Positions 11,600 through 25,423 of a DNA stretch of 64,000 nucleotides are shown here, in pieces. Within the stretch, counting starts at the first letter, position 1. Each line of letters opens with the position of its first letter. A program made the translations under genes and the position numbers. The notes under the pieces were generated by a model. It saw only the letters and a program-made list of their open reading frames with translations. It was not told the origin of the DNA and ran no database searches. This stretch comes from Myoxocephalus aenaeus (Eukaryota; Chordata; Actinopteri; Perciformes; Cottidae): contig JBAMJR010000011.1 of assembly GCA_038501785.1 (NCBI GenBank), positions 567,501-631,500 of the forward strand. The letters are read 5' to 3'.

Positions 11600-11944
11600 G
11601 TATCCTTTAGCAATGTGCTCATATCATGGAGCCCTGGCTGGTCGCTGCAGTGCAACAGCAGAGGCGCTGTGTGGACCAGAGGAGCAGCTGCGAGATGGTC
11701 ACATGTCACCAATGTGACGAGGCGAAGCAGGAAGTGCATCACTGTGCAGGCAAGGGTGAGAAGAGGAGGCGAAAAGTAAACATGCAACAAACAATCTTTG
11801 ATTCGAACGATATAATCAATCGGTACTGTATTTATCAAATTAAGAGATGGTCTGTTTTCCCGCGTATCTTTCTGAACACAAATCCAAGGGTAGAGGTTTT
11901 CAAAGTAGTTCAACTTTCCCCCCGTTTAGGATATTTATAGGAAC
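11600..11944 (+). promoter_or_regulatory. C1orf53 promoter region
   Basis: The block just upstream of the C1orf53 start is richer in GC than its neighbours. It contains an ETS-type CAGGAAGTG near 11729-11737 and the imperfect inverted repeat TCACATGTCACCAATGTGACG near 11698-11718. Open frames on both strands here have no family resemblance and I read them as incidental. Transcription start not fixed. Confidence 0.35.
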
Positions 11945-15145
<3,201 letters not shown>

Positions 15146-15441
15146 GCCTGACCAAGGTAAAACGCCTTCAGAATGGATCCCAGAACACGTCGCTTGTCTT
15201 CTGCCTGTCGTTGTTTGGACTACTTGGGAGTCATTTTTAGCAGTGTACCCAATGATGAAATATGGGTAGTGTCTGTGCAATATCTACCTCCTGTGAATCA
15301 CAACTATTCTCTGGATTATTTTTATTCTCACAAGACGGGGGATGAGGAGTAAGGATTTGTTCACTCGAACCACATGTAAAATAGCCTTTTATCCCATTTT
15401 TGTTTTGCTGTATATGTTCCTGATATTTTTCTCAAATGGCC

Positions 15442-15447
15442 AATAAA
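15442..15447 (+). terminator. C1orf53 polyadenylation signal
   Basis: AATAAA within caataaaatgcc, about 300 bp after the stop codon, followed by a T-rich stretch. It is the first canonical signal downstream of the gene. Confidence 0.65.
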
Positions 15448-15849
15448 ATGCCTTGAGCTTCATTTTACATTTCTCTTTTAAGAGTATTTCATATTTTGTG
15501 GTATTCCGCTCCTCTAATGCGTTTACAAGGGTTGTGGGAGTATGGAGATGAAAACTGAAAGAGCATTTTAGATCTTAGCCCTCAAGATAAAGGGCATATA
15601 AGCGAAAGAAACTGTAGCAACTGTAGCTAGACAGATAGAGTCTTGTGCTCTTTTGCTTTGCATCTCTTGTTATTTTTCCTCCCAAATGTAGAGCCGTATG
15701 AATATTAGCATCATCTAAGTGTTCGGCTGAACTGTCTACCTTTGACTGAAACACTGTGTTGTTAAAAATAGTCAGGGGCCAAGGGTCGGCCCTCACACTT
15801 GGCTGTGCTGCTTTTACACCACTTGATGGAATCAGGCTGTTAACAAACA

Positions 15850-16720
15850 TGCCATGGACATCAACAGCAGCCCTCCCCACCGGACTTGCAGCTCAGCCTC
15901 CTGGCAACACTTGGCTACAGCGCAGATCCCCGCGGCTGCTCTCCTGAGCTGCAGCCTAATGAACTCCTGGGCCCTCTCATCCCAGCACTGCAACAGATCC
16001 GCTCATGTTCACGAGCATCCTTAGACGCACACATGCATGGGCAAGGCTCACTCCATCCGAACACCCCGTGGCTCCTAATAGGCCAATATAGAATAAAGGT
16101 TGCACTAAACACCGCACTTTGTAGCCCACAGTAATAGTACAAGGTAAGGTCAAGCGCTCATGCAGCAATACTTGTGCGTGCGAGAGATGTTGAGGGAAGA
16201 TGTGCCACTTGATTTGTGAGTGCATGTGGGTAGGCAGCGCGATGCCTCCAGGCGCTCGCTCTGAACCTGCCACACACACTCGCCTGTCTCCGCCTGATTG
16301 GGCAAACAGCGTCGGGATGAGAGGATGTGTCTGCCGCGGAATTCTGTCGCTGCCGCCTACTGGCGCGGCCACAATTTCCCTCGGCAGGTGGGTCCCAAAG
16401 GCAAGTGCTTAGTGATCGGAGCAAAGCCCTGTGAGCGGCTACAAGGAGATTCATGATCCCAACAGTGCTGGGGAGGACAGGTTCTTGGGGACGCGTCGTC
16501 AGGCGGGATGAGAGGCGAATTTATTTGGTGTTATTCTAAAGCGAGGCAGCGGAGCGTGCGGCAGCAACATTCCTACAGCGGGACGGTGAAGGTGTCACAC
16601 TCATCAAGTACCTGGGCCCGCTTGCCTGCCGCGGCTCTGCTGGTTTTGCCTAGGGACTTGTCTGTCACATTAAAGTAGATGCATTGCCATTCAGGGCCTC
16701 GGCGGTCCCGCAGCCTGACC
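15850..16720. promoter_or_regulatory. CpG-rich block without an assigned gene
   Basis: Roughly 0.9 kb with frequent CpG (for example gccgcggaattctgtcgctg, 16332-16351, and ggggacgcgtcgtcaggcgg, 16488-16507). It stands out from the AT-rich flanks about 9 kb upstream of lhx9 exon 1. It could be an orphan CpG island, a distal promoter or an enhancer of the developmental gene. No exon with convincing splice sites was found. Confidence 0.35.
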
Positions 16721-18955
16721 ATGAAATAGGCCAACTTTCATGTCTGCCTCATCCCTCCACGTCTACCCGATCCAGTGATGGCACAGTTTGAAATGTTTTT
16801 TTTCTTCTTCTTTAATTTAAATATCATGTTGTAGCCTAGCAGTTGGTGACTGAGACACAAACAGCACAGCAATCCCTTTGACAGATTTATGGAGAAATTT
16901 ACCACCATGGTCAATCATCATAGGCCTATGTTTAGAAAGAGTAAGCCTTGTCTTAGTGGGCCTATATTTCGTGAATTGTGTCCTTTTAAATGCAAATGAT
17001 TGAGTATGTCATGGAGCATTTAACCACAAATCTTGACTTTTTTTCTCATTGTCTTTCAGATAAATTGTTTATAATATGCTACAGTCTTTTATTCAATGTC
17101 GCTTATTTTACTTTATATGACAAGTTTGGAACATTAATGCAACTCATAAAATATACTCAATCGACCGTATTGTTGATTTGGGCTATAGAAATATTTATTT
17201 TTACTTTATAGGTACACAATCTAATGCAATGCAATGCAACCGCTATGCCACGATTCTACCTTGATGAAGTTTATATGGTTCAGTTTTTGTTGAAATTGTA
17301 TATGTTTATTATTGATGTTGCAGTTTGCCGTACTGTTGTACTGGACTCCATATATTAAGATGTGTTTTACTTTTTTTTTCCTATTTATGTACATGAGGGG
17401 GCCAGAATATTAAAAACACATCTCATCTATATGACCTCAATGCTGAACATGTAATTGAATTAACACCTCTATGACAGTATTAAAAAACCTGAAGTATTAT
17501 AAAAAATTAACTTTATTGCAGATTGGATTGTACAGATATACCTAATAAAGTGGCCACTGTAGATACACACAGTGGTATTTTCTCAGTGCAGATTTGCTCC
17601 CAAGTTACAACAGCCAACCTGACATGTGAGGTGTTTATTTCAGGCATTTTGGACTGAACATCTCTGACCTTCAGCTGGAGCATATGCTGTGCTGGAGCAG
17701 AGTGGCAGCTATGTACCGTGTGCCTTTCTACAGGATGATGGCACTAGCCGCAGAGAAAAAAGAGAGCTGTCCAGTTTGGAACTGTGACCAGACAGGCTCT
17801 AGTCACAACCAGTTGACAGGCCAAGCAGCCCCTCCTCCCTCAACTCCCCCCTCCATCTCAAACAGCCACAGCAGCCCTGCGGCCAATGGCCTCAACCACA
17901 GTCAGTTACAGTGTCTCCATCACTGTTGGCCAGACCAGCCAGGAACTGACACAGGGTTGGCGGGGGGAAAAAAACGTGAGTGTCAGCCGTATGATGGCTG
18001 AAAGGAACATCAGTCTCAGCAATTGGCCGGGCACTGCTTTGTACGTTAGTGTGTGTGCACGCACGTAAATACGTGCACGTGTATCTTGATATTCAAGCAG
18101 CATTTGAGCAGCCCCTGCATCAACGTCTGGTCGTTCTACACACACAATGTCAGCTCGCCTCGGGGCAGCAGCCTCCGCAGTGGTCATATGGACAACCAGA
18201 TCCCTGTGGTAGAATTAGTGAGAAAAAAAAAACACACATGGCCACTGAGTGACAGTCAGCGCACCAGATTCCTTTGGACAGACTGGGCTGCAAATAGCAC
18301 AGAGGAGCAGTTTCTTCCTCAGACCGCAACTGGTGGCCCGGCTCATGCCAGGCCAAGTCGTGGCCGCCAGATGAGCCCAGATAAAAGGAGAATCAGAGGC
18401 AGTAACAGGCACCTATTGCCCATGAGCACTTTGGCCTCTTTATTTCCCACCTGGTTCTACATCAATGCAGTTATATCTGAGGTTTCTTGTCTACACTAAC
18501 AAGACAAATGATTTAATGGCTTCTTCTTTTTTCTTTTACACTATCTAACCCTTAACTTCTGACTCTGTCTTCAATGAATGGTTGAAGTAGGAAGAAAGAG
18601 AGTATTTGACAATATAACAACAAGCATCACCTAAACACGGTGTCTCCTTCGAAAAGCCGCTTCAGCTCATAAGGTTATATAGCAATAAAGAACATCCATC
18701 CATTATGTTTCCATGTCCTTTCTACTGTGGCCAGATATGGACTAATACGTGCACCATTCCCCAGGAGGATTCTCTGTCCCCAGAGGAGATGGAGGGGGGT
18801 GGAGGTGGCGGTGTGCCGTTGGAGCTGCTCTGGAGGCAGGGAGGGGAGGCAGGCAGCAGTTGGTGTGCAGAGAGCAGAGGCTCAGGCTGGCTAGTTAAGA
18901 GCTTCTCTTTCCTATCCTCCATCTGCCAGGGACCGGGGTTGTGATTTGAGCTCCA

Positions 18956-19640
18956 GCAGAGCAGAGCAGGGAGGAGATCGAAGGAGGGGTGGAGGGAGGG
19001 GATGAGGGGATGGGGGGAGAGGAGAGGTAGTGAGCGGGCGGGCGAAGGGAGGGGGAGCGTTTGTTGGGAAGAGACAGAAAAGAGAAAGTGGAAGAAGCGG
19101 GGAGTTGGAGGAGGAGAGGGGAAAAAGTGAGGGAGAAAGACCTGGAGAGAGAAAATAAGGATGGAAATGAAAAACAGGATACGTGGGGAGTGAGACGCCT
19201 CAACTCTATTTATAGTCTTATTCTTGTCTACCATTATTAGCCCATTCTAAATCACTGTTAGACATTTTAATTTGGCTATAAAAACAGTGATTTGGTCATA
19301 TTTCACCCGTGCTTGTGTGTTCAGATTGTTCCTCCAATAATGATGAAGCCATGTCCACTGTGTGTTTGTAAATATTTCCAGGATGTCTCACCCACCCACC
19401 CTGGCTCATGTGACTGGGATACATGTGACTGGGATTCAGCTTTGCAGTGTTTCACTCCTCCCTCAGTTCCTCCTCCTCAAACCCCCCTCTCCCTTCCCTT
19501 CCCTTCCCTCTCCTCTCCTTCACTCTGTCAGTGTTTAGCCTGCACCACAGTGGATCCTGGGAGAGCCTTCCCACCTCCTCCCTCCTCTCCCCCTTCTTTT
19601 GCCTCTCTTCGCCTCCCCGTCTCCTCCGCTCCTTTCCTGG
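18956..19640. repeat. Purine tract followed by pyrimidine tract
   Basis: Plus-strand sequence 18956-19190 is mostly G and A (gggaggggatgagggg type). From 19446 to 19640 it becomes mostly C and T. The two low-complexity tracts are opposite in strand sense and about 260 bp apart. They give long open frames without meaning. Triplex, quadruplex or long-stem formation is conceivable. Confidence 0.55.
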
Positions 19641-21520
19641 CTTTGCTTTGGGAGTGACTGAGAGCTCCCTCTCCACGAGACTGAGTGTCACTTGAGGTGA
19701 CCCAGAAATGATGACTCCAGATGAACCCTGGATGTGTGGTAATCTAACCACCATGCCCAAGGAGCCAGGCAGCCACGGAGGCAGTCAGGCAGGCATCCCG
19801 GGTTGATGGTGTATCTGTGGTCTCACTGCTGAACCGAGCACGCTGCAGAGCCATGCCTGGGTATCATGCTCGGAGAACGCAGTGTGCACGGGACGTGTTG
19901 TGGTACACAGTGAAATGGATCTGAGTGCTGTTGCATTATTGATGAGATACATTGTGATGTCAGCCCAGGCGGAAGGAGCAAAGCAAAATGACTGTTAGCA
20001 GTATGGCACAGTGTCATTTATGCGAGCAGTACAGAGGTGTAATTAATTGCCACCCCTTGCTCTCACTGGCGCTGAGAGTGTTTACAGAAAACGAACCCTC
20101 AATTCACTTGTTGTCAGTTGAAATCAGTCCATCTTTCAATGTGTTTTCCATGTGGCCAGTGTGAGCAGGATCTCCTATCTTCTGCAAGGCCTATCTTTGT
20201 CATGTTAACAGTAAAATGCAGATGCAGGCACCATGCTTTACACACGCTTTTACATTCTGGTATCAACATTGTTATTATTTATTGGCTTCTTGTCATATTG
20301 CTTAGCATGTCAAGTGAATAACAATCCAATAATGCACAGGGAAATTACTCCAAGGAACATTTTATAATAAGGTAATAAATATTGAAAATGTAAAATATAT
20401 TGTTTCATTAGCAGTCAGGCACAATCAAACCATCTTCAAAGCGCAAGCAGTATTAATATTTACTGAAAACTTGACATTATTAAATAGTGGTGAATTTTTT
20501 ATCAACAACATTTCTTTATTCATTAGATGTTGCAACATGAGGCCAAGTGTGTGTAGAATGGTTCCTGGCTAAACACACTCAATACTGCATTGCATTTATA
20601 TGAAGTGTGTCTGCTGGATTCTCCAGGTGAGACAGATGGAGAGACATACAGAGCACTTTAGGGGAAACGGAATATGAAGCCATGGAATTATTTTAAGGTC
20701 GTTGCTATTTTTGGAGGATTAATTTAATTTAAGTGATGAAAATAGAAGAATAGACCAGAGGTGAGGAACAAAAGAAATTATTCATAAATAAGCCCTTTAA
20801 ACGTCTGTGCTGGTTTAATGACGCTGAAATACAAACACAACAATATGGTCTTAACAACTGGCATACCACTACTTGCTTTAGATTATTGTCACACATACAG
20901 TAAATACGTCAAATTCAGAAAGTATTCAGCACCTTTATTTTGAAAATGATTTCGATTTGTTTCAATACCAAACCGTTGTTTTTTTTATTTTATTTTTTTA
21001 TGCAGCAGACCTTGTGTTGCTGTGTTGCTGCTTCACATCTTTGTCAGACTGACTGATCCAGTTTGACTATAGATCTAATTACATATTCACGCAAACCTCC
21101 GCTCTCACACCAGTGGAATTAGAGCTGCAACCGTGGGCCTATTCATTTCACTCGTAAGGGATAAATAGAGCGATGTCTGCTTACAACCGATCTATAAAGT
21201 GTGTTTGCAAAATGCGGTCCACTCGTCTTCTGGGGTTAAAATATAACTTTACAATTTGAATTAATACATTATAGTTGTAGAAGACATTTCGTGACAGGAA
21301 AAACCCCTAACATCTGCTTTGATTTAAATATCCCTAAATCTAGCCCACATAAACGGTATTATTCCGACTCCAGATAATGTATCCTTTAATTTACGACAAC
21401 TTCACATATTCTAACCTATACATGCTGAGTAGGCCATTGGCTCATGGCTTCTTATTTTCTGTGCGTTGGCTGTGTGCTGTGCCGTGCGGTGTTGAGGGGT
21501 GTCTGCATGCGGGAGAAGAA

Positions 21521-21528
21521 TATTTAAA
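21521..21528 (+). promoter_or_regulatory. TATA-like box of candidate upstream lhx9 promoter
   Basis: TATTTAAA lies about 140 bp before a strong splice donor, in a locally GC-rich block (21440-21670). It is plausible as the TATA element of an alternative lhx9 promoter. Inferred. Confidence 0.35.
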
Positions 21529-21549
21529 TGTCTTGTGTTTTAATTGACG

Positions 21550-21669
21550 CTCGAACTCGGAGTGTGAGCTCAGAAACGAGGAACAGCCCCCATCTACCGG
21601 CAGCTCCTCTGCTCCTCTGCACACTGCGCGCAGTCCGCCTCACAGGGATCTCACACAGCACAGCCTCAG
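21550..21669 (+). other. Candidate upstream non-coding exon of lhx9
   Basis: A GC-rich segment after a TATA-like box ends in CCTCAG|GTAAGACC, a near-consensus donor at 21670. LHX9 in mammals has transcripts with an upstream alternative first exon, some starting at the methionine of MLFHG. A usable acceptor for such a transcript could be the TCCAG at 25293-25297, just before that methionine at 25307. The 5' end is a guess from the TATA-like position. No coding sequence like the mammalian alternative N-terminus was found. Confidence 0.35.
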
Positions 21670-22819
21670 GTAAGACCTTTCCTTATGTCTGCTTGGGGAA
21701 ATATTAATACGAGGTCGGCTTTTTTTTTCTTTTTCTAAAACCCCATGAAGCAATGCGCGACAGATCTAATGCTTGACAAATTGGTAATTTTCTCCGGGAT
21801 AAACAACAGGGAGGCTGTGGAAGGTAAACTCATCTAAACCTCGTAGTATATTTTTATTCACGGAATGTTTTGAATAAATATTTTTACCTCGACAACAATC
21901 TTTATTATGTAAATATATAACAGGAGTATGTGAGCGGTAGGGTTAATCCTGCAAATTGAACGGTAGGGAAAATATGAAATGACGCTCTTTTAAAAAAATC
22001 TGAAGGAATATACGTAATTTAGTTGGTCGGCTGACTATAAGATATTTTATTTTATTTAATTATATGAGAAAAGTCAGACCCACTGAGCCACAAACGCCAT
22101 TTTAAACATGGTTGTTAACACAGTTTTTATTTGTATTTTTTTAAAGCGCCAAAGGTTTGAAATGCAGAGCCCAATGCAGTGCACGAATAAGAAGCGATTA
22201 TCGTGGGTTTTTTTTTTATAAGAATGTATTTGGTCAAACGAATTCTTAAATTAGGGCAAACCATTCTCAGAAATTAAACGAAGATGGCACAGAACCGACC
22301 AGATGAATATTCTTCAATTAATGTAATTCCACTTGTGAAATATGATGGGTAACATACATAACCAGGTTGCTTAATTGGACATATTAAGAAAACGTTTCAA
22401 ACGAGAACTGTAATTTCAAAATCAAATAAATATTCAACTAAAGAGAGATTCATTTCGTGAACTGGCTTTGGTTTATCTTTACAAACTTCCTCCAAATGGC
22501 CCAACTGAGACAATACAACAAAAACGGGCAATTAGTGTAGATTTAGTTGCAGGTAATATCCTAATTGGATATAAAGAAAAGGAAACGACACAAAACGACA
22601 GTACAATCCCATTATTCCCTCGGCCCCTTGGTGTGCACTGACACATTGTTAAACACTCTTCAGTCAAATGAAATGTCACTGCTGGAGGCAACGGGTCAAA
22701 ACAGTGACGACAATAATGATGTCTTGATAAGAAATACGAACACGCACATTTACTCTATGTATATTTGACTGTGTGATTAAGTCCAGTTTTTTAAATCAGA
22801 AGTTGCCTTTTTTTAATTT

Positions 22820-22821
<2 letters not shown>

Positions 22822-22866
<45 letters not shown>
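22822..22866. repeat. (GA)n microsatellite
   Basis: Uninterrupted GA dinucleotides, about 22 units, upstream of lhx9. Confidence 0.95.
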
Positions 22867-22868
<2 letters not shown>

Positions 22869-24047
22869 CAGCAGCCAGATTGAATATCACACAGAGCTGA
22901 GTTGATCGGTCCTCTCAGGGTGTCTTTGTCCAGGTGAAATGGAATCCGTGTGTCCTTTTCGGCTCTCTTTTCACCGCTCTATTGGCTGGTGCTGAGACAC
23001 TGACAGCGCAAATTAAATGTAATGCTTTTCAGAACAGCTGCAGGTCCAGCCCGTCCAGGAGGGTCCAAGCCTTGTCTTATAGCTGCTATCAAGGGGCCTC
23101 CAATTAAAGCCAACACAACTTCATGGTGGGGAGGAGGATGGGGGGTGCACACACACATGATAATGTAACACGTCTCGAGAAGAAGCATCCACACCTGCAA
23201 CCCCCCCTGAGCCCTCAGTAAATCTATTAATGGGACCAAAGCCGAGTCACAGATTCAGCCAGTGTGTCTATTGTTTTATGGTGAAGTCTTCAGCCATATA
23301 GAGCTCGCAGAGACCAGAGAGCTCGTTATCGGGGCCTCAGCTGTAAAGGCCCGCGTGCGTTAGTCAAAATATAGACATTGAGCTGCCTCATTTTGGTTTG
23401 TTGTCACCATATTTGACCTGCATGTTGGGCAGTAAAACCATTCAGTCCTATTTGCGTAACAGGATTTGCACACCCTTTACAGACTGACACGGATCTTTAT
23501 TGTATAGCAGTTCACGGTCGACTCCATACATGATATCAAGTAAGATATATGGAACGTGGATTTCTTCAAATATTCAATCACCCCCCTTCTTAAGCTCGTC
23601 TACCGCCATACGATAAATTAAATATGTCTGAAGTTGCAATCCGGTTTCTGTTCTCATCAACTCAACTCTCCTGCAGGTAAACAACATTTTGACCTAATTC
23701 AAGAGACAGAGAATCTACAAGGATCGTGTTAATGAATGCTAATATTTTTTTTCAAATGAGCGTTTAATGGAGAGAGAGAAAATGATCATCCACTAAAAAA
23801 GACTAACCTATATTTATATATAAAAGGCAGACAAGCAGTTTGCTTCGTCGCCTCAAATTATTTATAGAGCATTAAGATAAAGATAAAGCAAAGAGGTTGA
23901 GACGGCGTAGGATGCTTTTATTTTTTTCCACAAAATCCCATTCATTTGTGTAAAATTCCTTGTCTTTCAGAATGTTTAATATACAATCTGTCCCCGCCCT
24001 CTAGCCTATCACTGATCACTGCCCCGCCCCAAACAATACATTTATAC

Positions 24048-24143
<96 letters not shown>

Positions 24144-24168
24144 CACACGCACACACGCACGCACACAC
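24048..24168. repeat. (CA)n microsatellite, interrupted
   Basis: About 60 CA units with several CG interruptions towards the right end, which suggests an old array. It produces false open frames of alternating T-H on the plus strand and C-V on the minus strand. Confidence 0.95.
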
Positions 24169-24610
24169 GTAGTTATTTCGGGACAACCAAACACCTGATA
24201 TATCTAAAAACAAAACACCCTAAAACTGTTTTTTTTTTTTTTAAGTTTGATTTTCAAAATGAAAAGCAACTGAATTGGCTTCGCAGCAGAAGTCATGGAG
24301 AATCAGTTACCCCTATTGCTGACCCTTATAATATAACTCCAGAGGAGTTATTTTTGCTTTAGATACATGTTAATTGTTTAAGACATATTAAATAAATAAC
24401 ATATTTACACTCTAATGACTCTAAGGCCATTTCAGTTTATGCAACTTCTGACTACACTGCAGCATCCTCTCCTGTAAATAGGGGAATAAAAGTAATGAAA
24501 ATGTCAATACCATAAAGTGGTGGTCCTTCGCGCAGCCAGAATCGGGAGTTTTTGAGGGAAGAGTGACAGCTCTTTGTTGGTGAATAGAAATTGGTGGCGA
24601 TGGTGAGAGA

Positions 24611-24613
<3 letters not shown>

Positions 24614-24661
<48 letters not shown>
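24614..24661. repeat. (GA)n microsatellite
   Basis: About 24 GA units, some 600 bp before the lhx9 start codon, near the probable promoter. Confidence 0.95.
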
Positions 24662-24668
<7 letters not shown>

Positions 24669-24983
24669 CTTACAGAGTGAGAGGAGGGAGAGAGAGCGAG
24701 GGGGGTGGTGGTGGGGGGCTCCTCCTACCAAATTATTCAGACTGGGCAGGCGTTGCTCTCTTCACAAATAGGACACGGTGCTCAAATCCAGGCAGTCCCA
24801 ACCTGACCTCGAAGCACCAAGGAACCCCTGACTGGGAAACCGGGAGAGAGAGAAATCACCAAAAAGAAACAACAAAAACTTTGCGTCATTATTTTTGGCG
24901 AGTGTTCACACTGTAGCCCCCCTCCTCTCCTCCCTCCCCACCACCACCACCATTACCACACCGGTTTGTCGCGTCATTTGGAC

Positions 24984-24991
24984 TATATATT
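24984..24991 (+). promoter_or_regulatory. TATA-like box of main lhx9 promoter
   Basis: TATATATT within gactatatatttttttt lies 260 bp before the lhx9 ATG at 25244. A start site about 30 bp downstream would give a ~230 nt 5' UTR. It lies in a GA- and CT-rich promoter-like stretch. Inferred from position only. Confidence 0.4.
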
Positions 24992-25243
24992 TTTTTTCTT
25001 CTGGAGGAGAGACATTGACGGGAAGAAGGAAAAAGCTGGTGCACCACCACCTACCTACCTCCTCCTGTTCCACCCATGTTGTAGTTTCTTCGTTCTTCTT
25101 TTCTTCCAGTTTTCTTTTGCACTGTGGCGCGGAGCTGATCTGAAACTCAGGGGCTGTGTTGTTGTTTTTGGGTGCCTCTCTCAGAGTCTCCGAGCCCATT
25201 TGGATGCGCTGAGAGAGCCGGGCGCAGCGCTGCAGTACAGTTT

Positions 25244-25423
25244 ATGGAAGTTGTGGGCTGCAAGACAGAGGCAAGCAGTTGCACGTTGCGTCCAGGACCG
25301 GGAGCCATGCTTTTCCACGGGATCTCCGGGGATCACATCCAAGGGATCATGGAGGAGATGGAGAGAAGGTCGAAAACGGAGTCGCGCATGGCGAAGGGCA
25401 TGCAGCTCAACGGGAGAGAGTCG
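25244..25423 (+). CDS. lhx9: lhx9 coding exon 1
   Basis: 60 codons from ATG 25244, phase-0 donor TCG|GTAAGA. It encodes MEVVGCKTEASSC and the Lhx9-specific MLFHGISGDHIQGIMEEMER block. The first ATG has a T at -3; the second (25307, GAGCCATGC) has G at -3, so leaky initiation at M22 is likely. Mammalian Lhx9 also has both N-termini through alternative first exons. Confidence 0.93.

Larger units (their letters stand above)
7371..11600. other. Intergenic region DENND1B - C1orf53
   Basis: AT-rich DNA between two divergently transcribed genes. Recognisable content is a hAT-like end (7507-7536), a piggyBac-like element (8378-9175) and a SINE-like repeat (9462-9660). From about 9.7 to 11.6 kb I see nothing beyond homopolymer-rich unique sequence. 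Confidence 0.5.
15470..21440. other. Intergenic region C1orf53 - lhx9, proximal part
   Basis: No exon was recognised. It includes a CpG-rich block at about 15.85-16.72 kb, a purine-rich tract (18956-19190) and a pyrimidine-rich tract (19446-19640). A short repeat-end-like word, acctaataaagtggcc, lies near 17540. The rest is AT-rich unique sequence that may hold lhx9 control elements. Confidence 0.45.
21670..25000. other. Region upstream of lhx9 exon 1
   Basis: Non-coding. It contains GA arrays at 22822-22866 and 24614-24661 and a CA array at 24048-24168. A block at 22900-23240 of mixed composition (TAAT-type homeodomain words, an E-box CAGCTG) may be a conserved element. No exon was recognised, unless the upstream exon call above makes this an intron. 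Confidence 0.4.

Noticed and set aside
11585..11940. Open frames on both strands just upstream of C1orf53, one with several Cys and His
   Set aside because: No known motif, no supported splice to C1orf53 exon 1, and overlapping frames on both strands in a GC-richer promoter block.
17540..17558. acctaataaagtggcc word, as at the end of a known vertebrate repeat
   Set aside because: Only one short end is present; the rest of the element was not found.
17684..18499. Several plus-strand frames of 60-148 codons
   Set aside because: Overlapping frames with no domain or conserved start; chance in a GC-richer stretch.
18722..19234. 170-codon minus-strand Ser/Pro-rich frame
   Set aside because: Encoded by a low-complexity purine tract.
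23942..24362. Poly-TH and poly-CV proteins
   Set aside because: Translations of a CA microsatellite.
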